Positions 1-11,536 of a stretch of 64,000 nucleotides of DNA are shown in pieces. The notes beneath the pieces are model-generated. The model was not told where the DNA came from and made no database searches. It saw only the letters and a list, made by a program, of their open reading frames with translations. Within the stretch, counting starts at the first letter, position 1. Every line of letters begins with the position of its first letter. This stretch comes from Panicum virgatum. Its lineage: Eukaryota; Streptophyta; Magnoliopsida; Poales; Poaceae. Location of the stretch: positions 40,296,464 through 40,360,463 of the forward strand of contig NC_053139.1 in assembly GCF_016808335.1 (NCBI RefSeq), given 5' to 3'. A program made the position numbers and the translations under genes.

Positions 1-3000
1 ATAGAGCACCACTTGCAGATCTGTTGTACCAGGATTCCTAGTTGCCTCGATCTGATATAATCAATTGCATATCTGGTTCCAGCTGCTGCGCTCCAGAGAA
101 TATAGCACCCAATGCTAAAGGAGAAGAGATCTAGACAAGAGTGCCCAAGGGTGTCAGCAAATGTGTTACACAATTTATCTCGTTATTCATAAACATGAGA
201 AGCTACATAACATCAATTCAGAAAATAGAATCACAAGTAAATCACCGTTGCACTTGATGCCATGTGTGATTGGCAGGCGGGGAACAGCCTCAAAAACGAG
301 ACGGCCAAGCGAGATAGGAATAACAATCATTCCAGCATTGAATATTAGTAGTGTCATCCATGCCAGTACAAGCAAGAGCACAATCCGAAGCACAAAGCCG
401 TACCTTCAAAAATGGGGGGGGGGGGGGATAAGATAACTAAACCATAGTTTATGTTGATTTATTCAGAAAAATATATTTAGAACCTCATACACTCAACTTT
501 CTCGAGTATTTGTTATATAAATTGCTATAAATAACTCAATTATGTCAATAATCTATTTGCCAAATTATAATTCAGAAAACATGTGCAGATAACTGAGCCA
601 CAGTTGTATTCAGTTTTTTCTATACAAACTCAGTTATGTTCAAAGCTTTTTAGTTCTTTTGATAATGTAATATGTGTAGGATTGCATAACGTATGGGGGA
701 AAGACCATGCTACTTATTCTTTACACAAAACTAGAGATTATAAAAATACTTACTCCGAGTCTCCCTGATCATCTACATCAGGTTCTTCAGCGACATCATT
801 GACTTCATTTGCATTTCCCCTGCCATTATCTTCAGCAGCAACATGTTGTATCATGCGTTGTTCAATCTGTGGGGCAATCATTTCCCGCCCACCATGGCCC
901 CTATCTCTTCTTTCTGCCCTGCCATTCCAATTTTCCTGCCCACCGTTTTCTTCAGGTTTTGGCAGTAAGAAATCAGTTAATCCAAGCGCCCAACCAACCG
1001 TAGCAAACCAATGGTGCAAAAGAGATTTAATAGTTGCACGAGGCTTGAAGTGCTCAATTGCGAATGGGATGCATATTTGGAACAGAAGGACATCAACTGG
1101 AATCTCAGTGAATGGGTCAAATATCCTGCAATTCCAGAGGCAAACAAGACTTAGACTTGAAATTCCAAGTGACAAAAAAAAACCCAGAAAATATGTTGGG
1201 TAAGCTAACTCACGTGATGTCCAGAGGAAAAATTGAAGGTGCTACTCGCATGGCCAGTTTTACAGGTAAGAAGACCAACATCACAATCAAGCTTCCATAC
1301 ACGGCAACAGACAAAAGAACCCGTCGAGCATGTTTATGCACAGGATCGTCAATCAAGTCCCTAAATGGATTGTAATTTGGATCAGCAGGATCCCGCAGAA
1401 AATAAAGAACTCCATTGCGCAGTACCTAACACAAAAAGGTAAAAAGAATGTCAGACAAATGGGATATAGGATATAGGAGAATTTAAATGTCTGAGTGCAG
1501 TTGCTGGAGATATTAAGTGGACTGAGCAATACCCCTCGAAGAAGACTGACAAATATGCTTATTTGGAGCATATACACAATCCCAACTAGCCAATGGATAG
1601 AAGAGCTCGCCAAGGGTGACATTGTAAAGAACTCAACTCTCTGAGCAATTGTTGTGCCCAGCATCTTTAGAGTGCAGACATCAAGCCACCAACCACACAT
1701 AAGAGGAAAGACACCGAGCTCAATCACCAGAAGGAATGCAACTTTGACCATCGTCATGAGATGCTTCATTCCAGCAAAGAACTGCCTGCACAGAGATGGA
1801 ATGGCCTCTAATATAGTAGCTATACCATATAGTCTTCCAATGGTAAAACGTTCTCCCCTAGCATATCGAAGTAAAGCCAGTGATCCGATGTACAAAAATA
1901 CAAGGCAGAAGATGAACATGTATCCAACAGCAAGAGTTGTCAGATCGGAAAGATAAGATGAGCCAATGGTTGTTCCTTTTATCAGACTGCTCTTTCCAGT
2001 GCCTTGAATTACACTAAGACCAGTGGCATTTATCTTCAAGGATTGAGTAACAACCTCAATCACATGCCCAATAACACCTTCATTGTTACTATCGGAAGAA
2101 AAATTCTTCACGACATTAAGTGCACTCTTCAATGTATCATTAGCTATAGAAATAGCTGTTTCTGTGAAGGGCATCATTTTTGCTAGCATAGGAGTAGAGG
2201 CCGAAGAGAAAAACCATGATAGATAGTACAGGACAATCCTTCCCAATGAGAATGGAACAAAGATCACAACAATGAGGAATATAGCATTGCTGGCCAAAAC
2301 CTGGAGGAAAAGACACATTCTTGTCAGTGTTTTGCAAATCTAGGACCAGAAAAAATTATGTTATTTACTCGCAAAAATAAAACGAAGTTAAGACTATCAA
2401 TGATTTTAAAAGCACCAATTGCAATGTTTGAAATTGGATCATAGATGCTGTTGAAAGTTAGGACTATCAAGCTTCTCTCATGCCCCTTTCATTTCATATT
2501 TCAGAAATAAAAATCAACAGTAACCAATAAAGCATTCAGAAATAAAAATCAACAGATCAGACATGTCAAGTGGATTGGCAAAATGATATGCATTTATTTA
2601 AATTGAAAATCTGAGTGAAATGATCTTAAATTATCAACAATATGATATCCGAACATGCTTATTGAGACTCAATTTCAGTGGGCCCTAATAATAAAGGTTT
2701 TGACTACTTATTAGAAAGCAAGGCAACACAACTCCAAAACTCAAAATAGTCATGCAGACACATTAGTTCTACAAAAAGTGTTGCAGGAAAGAATAGTACT
2801 TAAGTACTTACTGTTATTGCGTTCTCAACTAAGTGGAAGACAGGGCCTTGCATACCAACAAGTTCGTCAAAAGGAACATCCTCTGCACCATCTGCATCAT
2901 CCAGACCATCAAGCATCTGCTCAACCTGAGCCTCAAGTCGTTCCAATCGAGCAGCAACATTTTCAGCATTTCTCCTCAGAAGTTCACCAGCACCAATTCC

Positions 3001-4511
3001 TTGGGCTTCTGCTAATTCATCGATATTTCCATCTGCAGGAACCCTATTATTAGGACCCGCCAACCTCCTGACAGCCCGAGCACCATGCCTTTCACGGACT
3101 CCATCATCCCTCTCAGCATCATGTCCACCAAGCTCGCGCAAATGCCTTATGTAGTCCCGTAATGAGGTGGCTCCAAGAAATATAAGGACAATGATAGCTG
3201 AGAGAAGGAATCCATGAAGGCAATCACTAAGGATCAACTGAGCACTGATGTGACTCAGGAACAGCCTCTGCGCTTCACCAAGACTTCTCACAAATGTTAA
3301 CCTCCATATCCAGTAGGTAATGAATGGGATAATCATGAGCCAAACTGAGAGAACAAAGGCAAGCCGGAGTATAAATTGAAACACATGGCATGCTTTCATT
3401 CCAACACCAACTATCAGTTCTTGGAAAGGAAGTCTTGTCGGAGCATTGTCAGCGTACACAGGTGAGAAGGAGAATGCATGTTTACAAACCTGCAGTGCCC
3501 AGATTCGTGGATCAGAAATTATCTAAAGAAACTGGAATTAAGACAAACAAAACACACCATCCTCTCACTTTTTCCCCTTGCAATTCAAGCAATTACCACC
3601 CAGCCCTAGAGTTTCCCATGGAAGTTAGAATAACCACCAACTAATACCCGTTCACTCATTTACCCTAAACCACCAGAAAGTAAGATGCTTTAAAGATCCA
3701 AGAAATTAGTCAGGAGGAGCTTCCTTCTAAAGGACATTAGGCAACGAAACTAAAAATCATATGTGAACACCACATCTAGTTTCGATGCTACGCGGCTCGT
3801 GCAGTTGCAGGCTATCAGAACTATTATGCCTTCGAAAAAATACAGAAAGCAGAACAGCAAGCCAGTGATTCTCAACCCTAGCCCCCTGATTCTAGCAGCT
3901 CAAAACCATAGAAGAAGCTCAAATATAACAACAGAAATGCATCAGTATGAAATTCATTTTGTTTTCAGAATAATCAATAAAAACCATCAAATCAGCATGG
4001 TTTGTCATCCCCAATCACCTAATTCTAGCAACTCAAAGCCATAAAAAAGAAACTCGAGAATTACTAGCCCTATCCAGTACCGACGCATATTAGCCATTAA
4101 CCAAGTCCTGCCCCAACCTACATGCCATACGTGACCCTAGCACCCAGAGCACCAGCTCAACAATCAATCGACCGATTCCGCCACGCAATCGAGCCAATCA
4201 AATCCCTAAAATCAACAGCGCAGCGGCGCCCCCCGGCTACGGGGGAGCGCGGGGGAAGGGGCGCCGGTCTTTACCTCGCACTGGCGCGAGTTGCTGTGGT
4301 CGAGCCACTGGAGGAGGCAGTCCTGGTGCACGAACTTGATGCTGCCGCTGCAGGCGCACGGGTAGCGGAGCGGGTGGTCCTCATCGCCGCGGTTGCGGCA
4401 GATCCGGCACACGTCCCCCTCCTCCTCCTCCTCGTCCTCCTCCTCTCCGGGCGGCGGCCGCGGCTCCTCCGGCAGCTCGCCCGCGGCGGCCCGCTCGGCG
4501 ATCTCGGCCAT
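1..4511 (-). CDS. SUD1: SUD1/CER9-like (DOA10-type) RING-CH E3 ubiquitin ligase, 3' end cut by window edge
   Basis: Likely ER-membrane E3 ligase of the DOA10/MARCH6 family, which ubiquitinates ER and lipid-synthesis proteins for degradation; the Arabidopsis member (SUD1/CER9) affects cuticle and sterol synthesis. Exons I infer from splice sites: 4275-4511, 2812-3489, 1533-2300, 1214-1425, 754-1125, 246-403 and 1-130 (open at the edge). Exon 1 gives an acidic N-terminus and a RING-CH finger (CRICRN, then CACSG, HQDCLLQWL, QCE) that is completed by VCKH at the start of exon 2. Exon 3 and later exons carry many hydrophobic segments. The WALGLTDFLLP stretch and the segment ending PITHGIKCN match my memory of SUD1. 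About 850 residues are visible; the family is usually about 1,100, so the C-terminus lies left of base 1. The start at 4511 is the first ATG before the acidic leader. All junctions are GT-AG and keep frame. Confidence 0.92.
415..428. repeat. Poly-G tract in SUD1 intron
   Basis: An uninterrupted run of G on the plus strand lies just upstream, in gene orientation, of the acceptor at 404-405. On the transcribed strand it is a C-rich polypyrimidine stretch, so its length could affect splicing of the following exon. It is also a place where sequencing length errors are likely. Confidence 0.7.
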
Positions 4512-5049
4512 GGCTGGCTCGCTGGGGAGGGCGGCGACGGCGGCCGATCGATCGCGCGGGGGACGCGGATAGGGGTGGGGGCGAGGGCGATGGGGGAAAA
4601 GGCGAGGAGTAAAACGTGGAGATTTTGGGAGCCTCGTTATGACGCGCTAGTGACGAGGCGGTGGCGGGCGGCTTAGCGGGTCTGGATGGGACAGCTCTGG
4701 ACCTCTGGTGGGTGGGGCCGTGGGGGTCGGAGGAGATCCGGACTTCTCCGGAGGGTTCGATCCGTCGAGCGTTTCGTATTGGGGGCTTGGGCTTGGGCCT
4801 TGGTACAACGCGCTTTTCACCCTCTGAGTTTGATGGGCCTCCATGGGTCAACATGGGCTAGCCCTCTAGTTGTAATGTAAGTTCTCGTTCCCACTCTCTC
4901 GCAAAGAAATTTAGAAATAGCAATAGAGCAACTGTTATGGCTCCCCCCCCCCCACACCAATATAGTGGCATGGCTTTAGAATTTAGAATGAGAGAAATTG
5001 AGTTTTGGTTGGGGTATCACATAGGAAAATATAGTGCCATGGCATACCG
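4512..5049. other. SUD1 5' leader, promoter region and intergenic spacer
   Basis: GC-rich up to about 4800, consistent with 5' leader and core promoter of the minus-strand ligase gene, then AT-rich. A ten-base C run lies near 4945. Two short related motifs (atatagtggcatgg and atatagtgccatgg) occur around 4960 and 5030. I see no coding sequence and no clear TATA box. Confidence 0.5.
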
Positions 5050-5240
5050 CAACTCTACCCTATTAGCACTACTGAGAGACTAAGCCGGCAGATTTTTAAG
5101 ATTGCCGATAAAGGCATAGACGTTTCGCTCTCAACAAGCATGTCGTCTACATTGAAAAAATAGCAGTGGTTAAATTCTAAAATAAATTTAGAAAAATGTG
5201 AGCACTCATGCCGAGTCAAGAACTTTAACCCGCATAAAAT
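5050..5240 (-). mobile_element. Degenerate tRNA-derived SINE-like repeat (same family as 10250-10470)
   Basis: The stretch with gagagactaagccggcaga, a degraded gtcgacgggaacgtc-like block and a gttaaattct tail parallels the better copy near 10280-10400 in the same order. It is heavily diverged and no target duplication is visible. The family is recognised from recurring grass intergenic sequence in memory, so the class is tentative. Confidence 0.45.
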
Positions 5241-5537
5241 ATTCCAGAATCTAGAGATGGAAATGGTTCCATAATCAAATAAAATGTTTCAAAACAAGAT
5301 AAAAATATCCTCGAGATAGAAATTGTTCCGAATCTAAACATAATCAAGTGTGATCTTGTTTTAAAGATCTCGTCGTAAGAAACACAATAGTGCAATCAAA
5401 ATTTAATTTGGATAACTCATTTGTGAGATAGAACATTTTTTTTGGATCCACGGAAACAAGACGTGCGAGCTATGGCAACCCCTTCTCCGATGTGTCCGAG
5501 GCAGCTGACGCGTGCGATGATTATCTTTTCCCAAGTC

Positions 5538-5640
5538 GGTTATCAAGTTCACAGTCTTAGCGACAAAGCAATACTATACACCGAGACTGGTTATCAAGTT
5601 CACAGTCTTAGCGACAAAAGCAATACTATACACCGAGACT
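5538..5640. repeat. Two-copy tandem direct repeat, unit 51-52 bp
   Basis: A unit beginning ggttatcaagttcacagtct and ending ataccaccgagact-like sequence (atacaccgagact) occurs twice head to tail, at 5538-5588 and 5589-5640. The copies differ essentially by one inserted A, so the duplication is young. It lies downstream of the AP2 gene. Confidence 0.9.
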
Positions 5641-6162
5641 GGTCTTATTCTCCGGCCCCAAGTCTAAATGCATTGTAGCAATAATTTTGAACGTGGACCA
5701 CAGAGGCACAGACACACCGAGGGTTCCACTTCCATTTCATCCATTGAACATCCCTAGAGCAGCACCACGCATGTAAGAATAGTACTAGATTAGTAGAATC
5801 ACTGAAGCCAAGTTGCAAAAAAAAAAAACGTAGGCGGTCACCCAAGTCCGATCTATTTCAGGTCAGAAAATTTCGAGCTCTCGTTGCTCAAAACTGCTCC
5901 AAACTTTCCAGCCTGACGACCCGTCAGCGTTCTTGTAGCCACAGTGACCCCCATGTCTTCCCTCCAGCTACATCCCGGCGTCGGAATTGTTCCTGCCGGC
6001 CGGCCGCGGTGGGCCGCCGCGCCTGCCACGCGCGCAGGGATGAGGCTGCTCGCCTCGCTGCCACCCTTGCCTATCCGGAAAAGGGAACGACCCGGCGGCC
6101 GAGGCTTACTGCGCCTCTCGCTAGAATCTTTCAGGCCGCCAGTGTGGCCGTTCCAGTGGCGC
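5641..6162. other. 3' flank and likely 3' UTR of the AP2 gene
   Basis: This follows the AP2 stop in gene orientation. The stretch 5880-6160 stays GC-rich and open in another frame, but the conserved AAASSGF reading frame ends at 6163, so I treat it as 3' UTR and flank. A ten-base A run is at 5820. Confidence 0.5.
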
Positions 6163-8514
6163 TCAGTGCCACTGTTGCTGGTGCTGGACACGCTCAGCAG
6201 CGGCCGGGCCTGGACGCCGCGGGCGGCTGCGACCCAGCTGCCCCGGTGGGAATCCTGATGATGCTGCTGCAGCGGCGGCGGCGGCGGCGGCGTCGTCGTC
6301 GGCCCGGGCGGTGGCGTACGGCGGCGCCCAATTATTGCCGCCGTTGGGCCAGCGCATGTGTGCCGCTGCCGCGCCTCCACTGCTGCCGACCTGGCCCTGC
6401 GCCACCGGTCAGGTGCTGCCGGGTCGGTCAGTGTTCACAGGAAAGGAAACCGGGCGAGCGATCGAGATCGCAGCATCTTTTTTTCATGGCTGATCGATCG
6501 GTGGTCGTAAGGGAGGCGTACCATCTGGAGCATGTGCGCCGTGTCATCCCTGACGCCGGTGCCGGGGACGTGAGCGTGATCGCCGGCCGGGGGGAGGAGC
6601 CGGAACGTGCCCGGAGCCGGGGAAGGCATGGTGCGGATGCTCCCGTGAGGGTGACCGGCGCCCGTCTTCTCGTCGTCCTCCGGCAGGTCGAGCTGGTTTC
6701 CCGGCATGGAAACAGTTTCAGTGTCAGTGTCCGAGAGAGTTCAGTCGTCAGGTGATCAATGGACATTAGCAAGCTCATCAATAGCGTGGTGTGTTTTTTT
6801 TTTCACCGTGAGGGTCATTGTCCTCTGCCTGCTCGGCGCGGAGCTGCACGGCTCGACGGCGACGGTGGAAGGGTCGCCGCCGGCGCAGCCGAGGCTGAGC
6901 TCGAGGTCAAGCTCACCGTCCCAAGCTGCAGTCACAGACAATCCAAAGTCAGAACACCTGAAGAGTATGCTTCGAGATTACATTTTATTTACGATCAAGG
7001 AAAAGAAAAACAACATCAAGAGAATGACTCACGCTGCACTTGGAGCTCCTCGTCGTACGTCTGGGCCTCAAAGTTGGTCACTGCCTCCTTGCCGTAGCAC
7101 TTGATGGCAGCCTTATCATAAGCCCTGATTAGCATGGGAAAAACCAGAAACTGATGGCACAAGCTAACAAAACAATTCTGCAACAGTCAGTGACGCAAAA
7201 CAGAAATGCAGAGGAGTGCAGCGAGCAAACATACTGGGCAGCCTCCATCTCCGTGTTATAGAGGCCAAGGTACACATACCTGCAATGCAATGCAATGACA
7301 AGGAAATCAAGCCAAATTTCTCAAGTTAAGTTCAGGATTATGCAGTAATTGTTGGGTATTACTTCTTGCCCATGAGCTGGCCGATCTTGGCCTCCCACTT
7401 GCCGCACTTGTGCTGGGTGACTCCCCGGAACCTGGAGCTCCCCCTGACGAAGCCGGCGCCCTGTCGCCGGAGCACCTGGACGAACTCCTCCTTGCTGAAG
7501 TTCTTCATCTGGCAATGCCATGGCAAGAGCAGAATCAAACAATGGGAGAGATGCGGATGAGCAGAGCATCTTCTTTGTTACACTACTGCTCGCGATGGCC
7601 TCTGATCTGATCAGTGATCACCTTCTTTATCTCATCCTTGTAGTCGCTCAGGGTGAAGTTGATGTCTGCGTTCACGCCGCGGAACTTGATTGCCGCTTGG
7701 TCATAGGCCCTGGAATCAAGGCAGGGGCCGGAGAACAAACTGTATTCAGATGAAAATCACAAATTCCTTCTTAGTTTGAAAGATAAAAATTCTGCAGAAT
7801 TTTTGTTTTTATTAACCTCGCAGCAGCCTGTGCGGTGTCAAATCCACCTAAAAAAAGAGGGAAAAGAAGTAAAAAACCCCGCATCCGCGAACACGATTTG
7901 GCACCTGATTAAATGCCAATAAATCATGCTACTAAGTTTCAGTGTTCTCACGGACAGGAACTCACCCAGGTACACCTGCTTCCCACAGTCCCTGCCAATC
8001 AGAGCACAAACATGAACATGAAACGGAACAGGAGATTGGAGATCGATCGCGCAGCAGAGCAGAGCTACTTGCAATGGCTGCTGCATCTCCGCCTTTATCA
8101 CGGCCAGCTGCGGAGGGGAGCGCGCGCATAGGTGCAGGGGACTGACCAGATGTGGGACTCCCACCGACCGGTGCGGCGGTAGAAGGTGACGCCGCGGTAC
8201 TGCGAGCTCCGGGACCGCGGCCCGCGGCGGCTCTTCCGCGACGCCGACCGCGCCCACTGGTCGGTCGCCGACGCGGACACGTGGCACTGCTCCGCCGCCT
8301 GCGGCGGCGCCGGCGCGGCGGCCGGGAAGAACTGCTGGGTGACGGCGGCGGCCGCCCGGGCGGTGGTGGGCAGCCCGGGCACCGGGAAGCCGAAGATCAT
8401 CCAGCTAGCAGCGCCTTCCTCCTGCCGGTCGGCCTGCAGCTCGTCCTCCGCCACGGCGCGCGCAATGCCGCCGCCGACGGCGCCGCCGTGGAAGGATCTC
8501 TTGGTGGCTGCCAT
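6163..8514 (-). CDS. GL15: euAP2 transcription factor with two AP2 domains, GLOSSY15/TOE-like
   Basis: Nuclear DNA-binding regulator of the miR172-controlled AP2 group, which sets juvenile-to-adult phase and inflorescence fate; in maize GLOSSY15 maintains juvenile epidermal traits. Inferred exons: 8147-8514, 7966-7991, 7817-7847, 7622-7709, 7363-7508, 7235-7279, 7033-7124, 6807-6925, 6522-6692 and 6163-6396. They sum to 1,320 nt, or 439 residues, close to the roughly 446 I recall for GL15. AP2 domain 1 begins [20 protein letters not shown], with DCGKQVYLG on a 26-nt microexon. Domain 2 begins [19 protein letters not shown]. An EAR-like LDLELSLG follows, then AAASSGF, whose codons form the miR172 site. 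Start 8514 is preferred over an in-frame ATG at 8568 because the intervening codons are a CA microsatellite. The exon 8/9 junction is the least certain. Orthology to GL15 rather than another euAP2 clade rests on length and remembered synteny. Confidence 0.85.
6249..6269 (-). promoter_or_regulatory. miR172 target site in the last exon of the AP2 gene
   Basis: The minus strand contains GCAGCATCATCAGGATTCC, which complements miR172 almost fully as I recall the miRNA. It encodes AAASSGF, the usual protein context for this site. This indicates post-transcriptional control by cleavage or translational repression as miR172 rises with plant age. Confidence 0.93.
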
Positions 8515-8541
8515 GGCCGTGCGTGCTGCCACGTACAGTCC

Positions 8542-8567
8542 CACACACACACACACACACACACACA
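8542..8567. repeat. (CA)n microsatellite in the AP2 5' leader
   Basis: About 13 CA units lie directly upstream of the AP2 start codon. On the minus strand they read as GT repeats between an upstream in-frame ATG (8568) and the chosen ATG (8514). Length change here could add or remove an N-terminal Cys-Val run if the upstream ATG is used. Confidence 0.9.
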
Positions 8568-8568
8568 A

Positions 8569-9752
8569 GCACGCGGCGTTCTTGGCTCGAGGCTCTCTCT
8601 ATGTGATGGAATGCATCATTGGAACTTTTCCTTTTGTGCAGTTAGATGATATGATACCAGCAGATCGGCTTCTCTCTCTTTGTGTGCGAGAGAGATGTGC
8701 GTGTGTGTGTTGAACACTAGCACTTCGTTGCGGCCTGTCAAAGAATCTGCAGGCTATCCCCTCATGTCATGCGTCTTCTTTTTATGGGGGTTGGAAGGAT
8801 GGAGAACACCAGTCCAGCCACAAGCGAGAGGGACCCCTCCCACACACGCCACACCACCCTCCTCTATGTGTCTACCTATGTGCTTTGGCCTTGTCACCTA
8901 ACCATCACCCATCATGTCTGTCTCTTCATGGTGCACATTTACATACCACTAGCTTGTAAGTGTGTACGTACATGCATGCCACAGCATCTACATCCATGCC
9001 AATTTGTTCCAAACTGAACATAAACTATACATACACATACCATTTTTTAAATAATTCAGAAAACAAGATATTTCCATATTCACTATGATACTCGCCAAGA
9101 ACCGAGTTTAGGACTCGAATCCGGATGGTACTATTGACAATTTCTCATCTTCAAAAGTTCAGACAGGCCCTTTTCAAAAAAAAAAAGTTCAGACAGATGG
9201 ATTTCACCTTACCACAAGACTTCACTTCATTGGCCAAATGGAGACCAGGGTCAGGGTATCATACCCCCGAAACCCAGTGCGTGCAGTAGTGGCTGGCAAG
9301 CAAGGACTGCTCATGGCATGGGTGGGATGGCCAGCAGAGGGAGTGTTTGGGATTAGAGGTCGTAGGTTCCTGGCATTCGGCCAACACTAGTGCCTGCCTA
9401 TTCCGATGTAAACCTGCCTGCTGGCCCCCTTGTCCGCATTCACTTCGCTGCGCGCGTAGCGCAGCGTAAAGGCCCCCCACCTTCCACCCCCGCGCTCGCT
9501 CGCTCGCTCCCGACCTCTTGCTTGCGCCGGTGAAAGTGGCCGGCTTTCAATACCAGCGCAAGGCCCGGCCGGCGGCCATGTGTTTGGCCTGCCTCAGCGT
9601 GTGCAAATGCGGTGGCAGATGGCATCATCATCATCTCCTTCCTCTCTCCTATCTACCTCCGGCTCCGAGTCCCACGTTAACCAGATCGAAAGGCATCATC
9701 ATGCACCGTGCATGGCGTGTCCGCGCGCCATTAATTGCGTGGTCCGGCTGTC
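8569..9752. other. Upstream flank of the AP2 gene
   Basis: Contains pyrimidine-rich and GT-rich leader-like sequence to about 8710. A short direct repeat of aaaagttcagacag occurs near 9153 and 9180. No gene is seen; a GC-rich patch at 9420-9620 has no convincing reading frame. Confidence 0.4.
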
Positions 9753-9760
9753 CGTATGAG

Positions 9761-10154
9761 TAAGGATGGATCTCGACATCTGAATTCTTAGAACAAATTT
9801 GATATTTTAAAATAGATATATTTAAAATTTTATGCTAATTTTTTTATATTATCAAGCATATTATTACACATAAGAATAAAATTTTGTATAGATTTTTTAT
9901 GTATTATTTGCTCCCTACAATTAAAAAGGTGAAAAAAGATTCGAATCCGTATCCGATCCGTATTCGAATTTTTATATCTATTATTTGATAATATATATGA
10001 TAAATTTGAGGTTTAGTTTTTATGAATCTTTACAAGATCAATATTAAATACAAGGCTATGAATTTACATAGTAAATTCTATATCTTATTTGTCCATAATC
10101 GAAGAAAAATGATCAAAAATCTGACATTCGAATAAACATCCGAATCCATCCTTA
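9761..10154. mobile_element. hAT-type MITE, 394 bp, with 8-bp target duplication
   Basis: Both ends carry the inverted terminal sequence TAAGGATGGAT, and the element is flanked by a perfect direct repeat CGTATGAG at 9753-9760 and 10155-10162. An 8-bp target duplication is the hAT signature. The interior is AT-rich and non-coding, with a palindromic attcgaatccgtatccgatc block, so it depends on a transposase made elsewhere. Confidence 0.9.
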
Positions 10155-10162
10155 CGTATGAG

Positions 10163-10756
10163 GCCCCATTTGTTTGTTTATTTGCCGTAAGATTACATCT
10201 TTCAAAATTACACATTACATGTACAACTCTGATAATCACACAACGCATGCCCGCTCACCTCTATGAACATACGTACGTAAATCCTATCTCTATAAGCCTC
10301 TTCGAAGACTGAGCTGACAAATTCTCGAGATTGACGAAGTCACTGTAGGCGCATCGCTGTCGACAGGAACATCGCCTACCACTGAAAGTACAACACCGTT
10401 AAATCCTAGAAAATCCCACGGGGAGTCGAACCAGGACCTGAGATGTAAACACTGGCTAAGTGCCCTTTCGCCCCTATAAGATTATATTATCCAGCCTAAA
10501 ATCTGAAAAATAATCTCACGTGAAAAAACAAACAATCTAGCTTATTCATTAGATTATATAATATACACACCTAGATTATAATAATCCATAAGCTGCTGAA
10601 AACGTGCTCATTTCATATTATAGTAATCTAGAACTTAAATAATCTATGTTGCCAAACAGCTCATAGATTATTCTCTCAAGTTTATATAATCCGGATTATA
10701 TAATCCATCACCTACAAGCTAGATTATATAATCTTTGCTTGTAAACAAACAGGGCC
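10163..10756. mobile_element. Foldback-like DNA element with TIR GGCCC...TTTGTTT, interrupted by a SINE
   Basis: The left end reads ggccccatttgtttgttta, and the inverted right end reads ggccctgtttgtttac. The interior has many self-complementary agattatataatc motifs typical of foldback MITEs. A SINE-like block sits inside near 10250-10470. I could not define a target duplication, because the left end abuts the hAT element. Confidence 0.65.
10250..10470 (-). mobile_element. tRNA-derived SINE-like repeat, minus orientation
   Basis: On the minus strand a pol III B-box GGTTCGACTCC follows an A-box-like TTAGCCAGTGTT by about 30 nt, as in tRNA-derived SINEs. The rest (gtcgacaggaacatcgcc, agactgagctgac) matches the degenerate copy at 5050-5240. 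The edges are approximate. Confidence 0.6.
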
Positions 10757-10941
10757 TAGGTGTATTATTGTCTAGCTTATGCTCGTCGATAGCGTTTGGA
10801 AATGTTTTGCAGAAAAAATAGCGATAGAGTTTGGAAAGGAATGTGGGTATATAGTGTCGTATCGATGAGCTAGTTCGTGCATCTGAGCCTTGCTTCCCAT
10901 GATACTGAATTACTGATAGCTATCGATGAGCTAGTTTTAAG

Positions 10942-11057
<116 letters not shown>

Positions 11058-11322
11058 GTCGAACGTTTTTCAAATCAAATTAAAAGAGGCAACTAGTTTT
11101 TTTTAATGAGGCAAGTGGTTGAGATATTTCTTTTCTGCTTTAATGTTTCCTGCCGAAGACACGTTGACTGGAGAAAGTTCCATAGGTCGATCTTGTGTCC
11201 TTGCCTGGTTGCCCCTTAGTTTAATTCTGGTCAGGTGCAGCATTATTGTTTTAAATCTGGTTGTTGCAGCATTGTTGTGATATTTTGGCATGTTTCTACC
11301 AGGATACATTAGAAGTTTGATA

Positions 11323-11534
11323 CTCCCTCCCTCCAATCTAAATAACTGATATTTGGGCCGCATGCAGTAATCATGTATTCATGTTTCATGTTTGAAAATG
11401 GTATGAGTATAATTAATTTTATCAAAAAAGTTGTTCCATAAAAGTAAACTCACAAATATTAGCAGCCAAAGTTTTTCTATACGTGGATCGTGTCGATGCC
11501 CAATACTGCATTTGTTTGTAATTGGAGGGGCTAG
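11323..11534. mobile_element. Stowaway-like MITE
   Basis: Ends are CTCCCTCCCTCCAAT on the left and, inverted, CTAGCCCCTCCAATTAC on the right. TA is present at both flanks (11321-11322 and 11535-11536), as expected for Tc1/mariner-type Stowaway elements. The interior is non-coding. Confidence 0.75.
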
Positions 11535-11536
11535 TA

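Noticed and set aside
5853..6380. 175-codon frame extending past the AP2 stop
   Set aside because: The conserved AAASSGF frame over the miR172 site ends at 6163; this frame lacks it.
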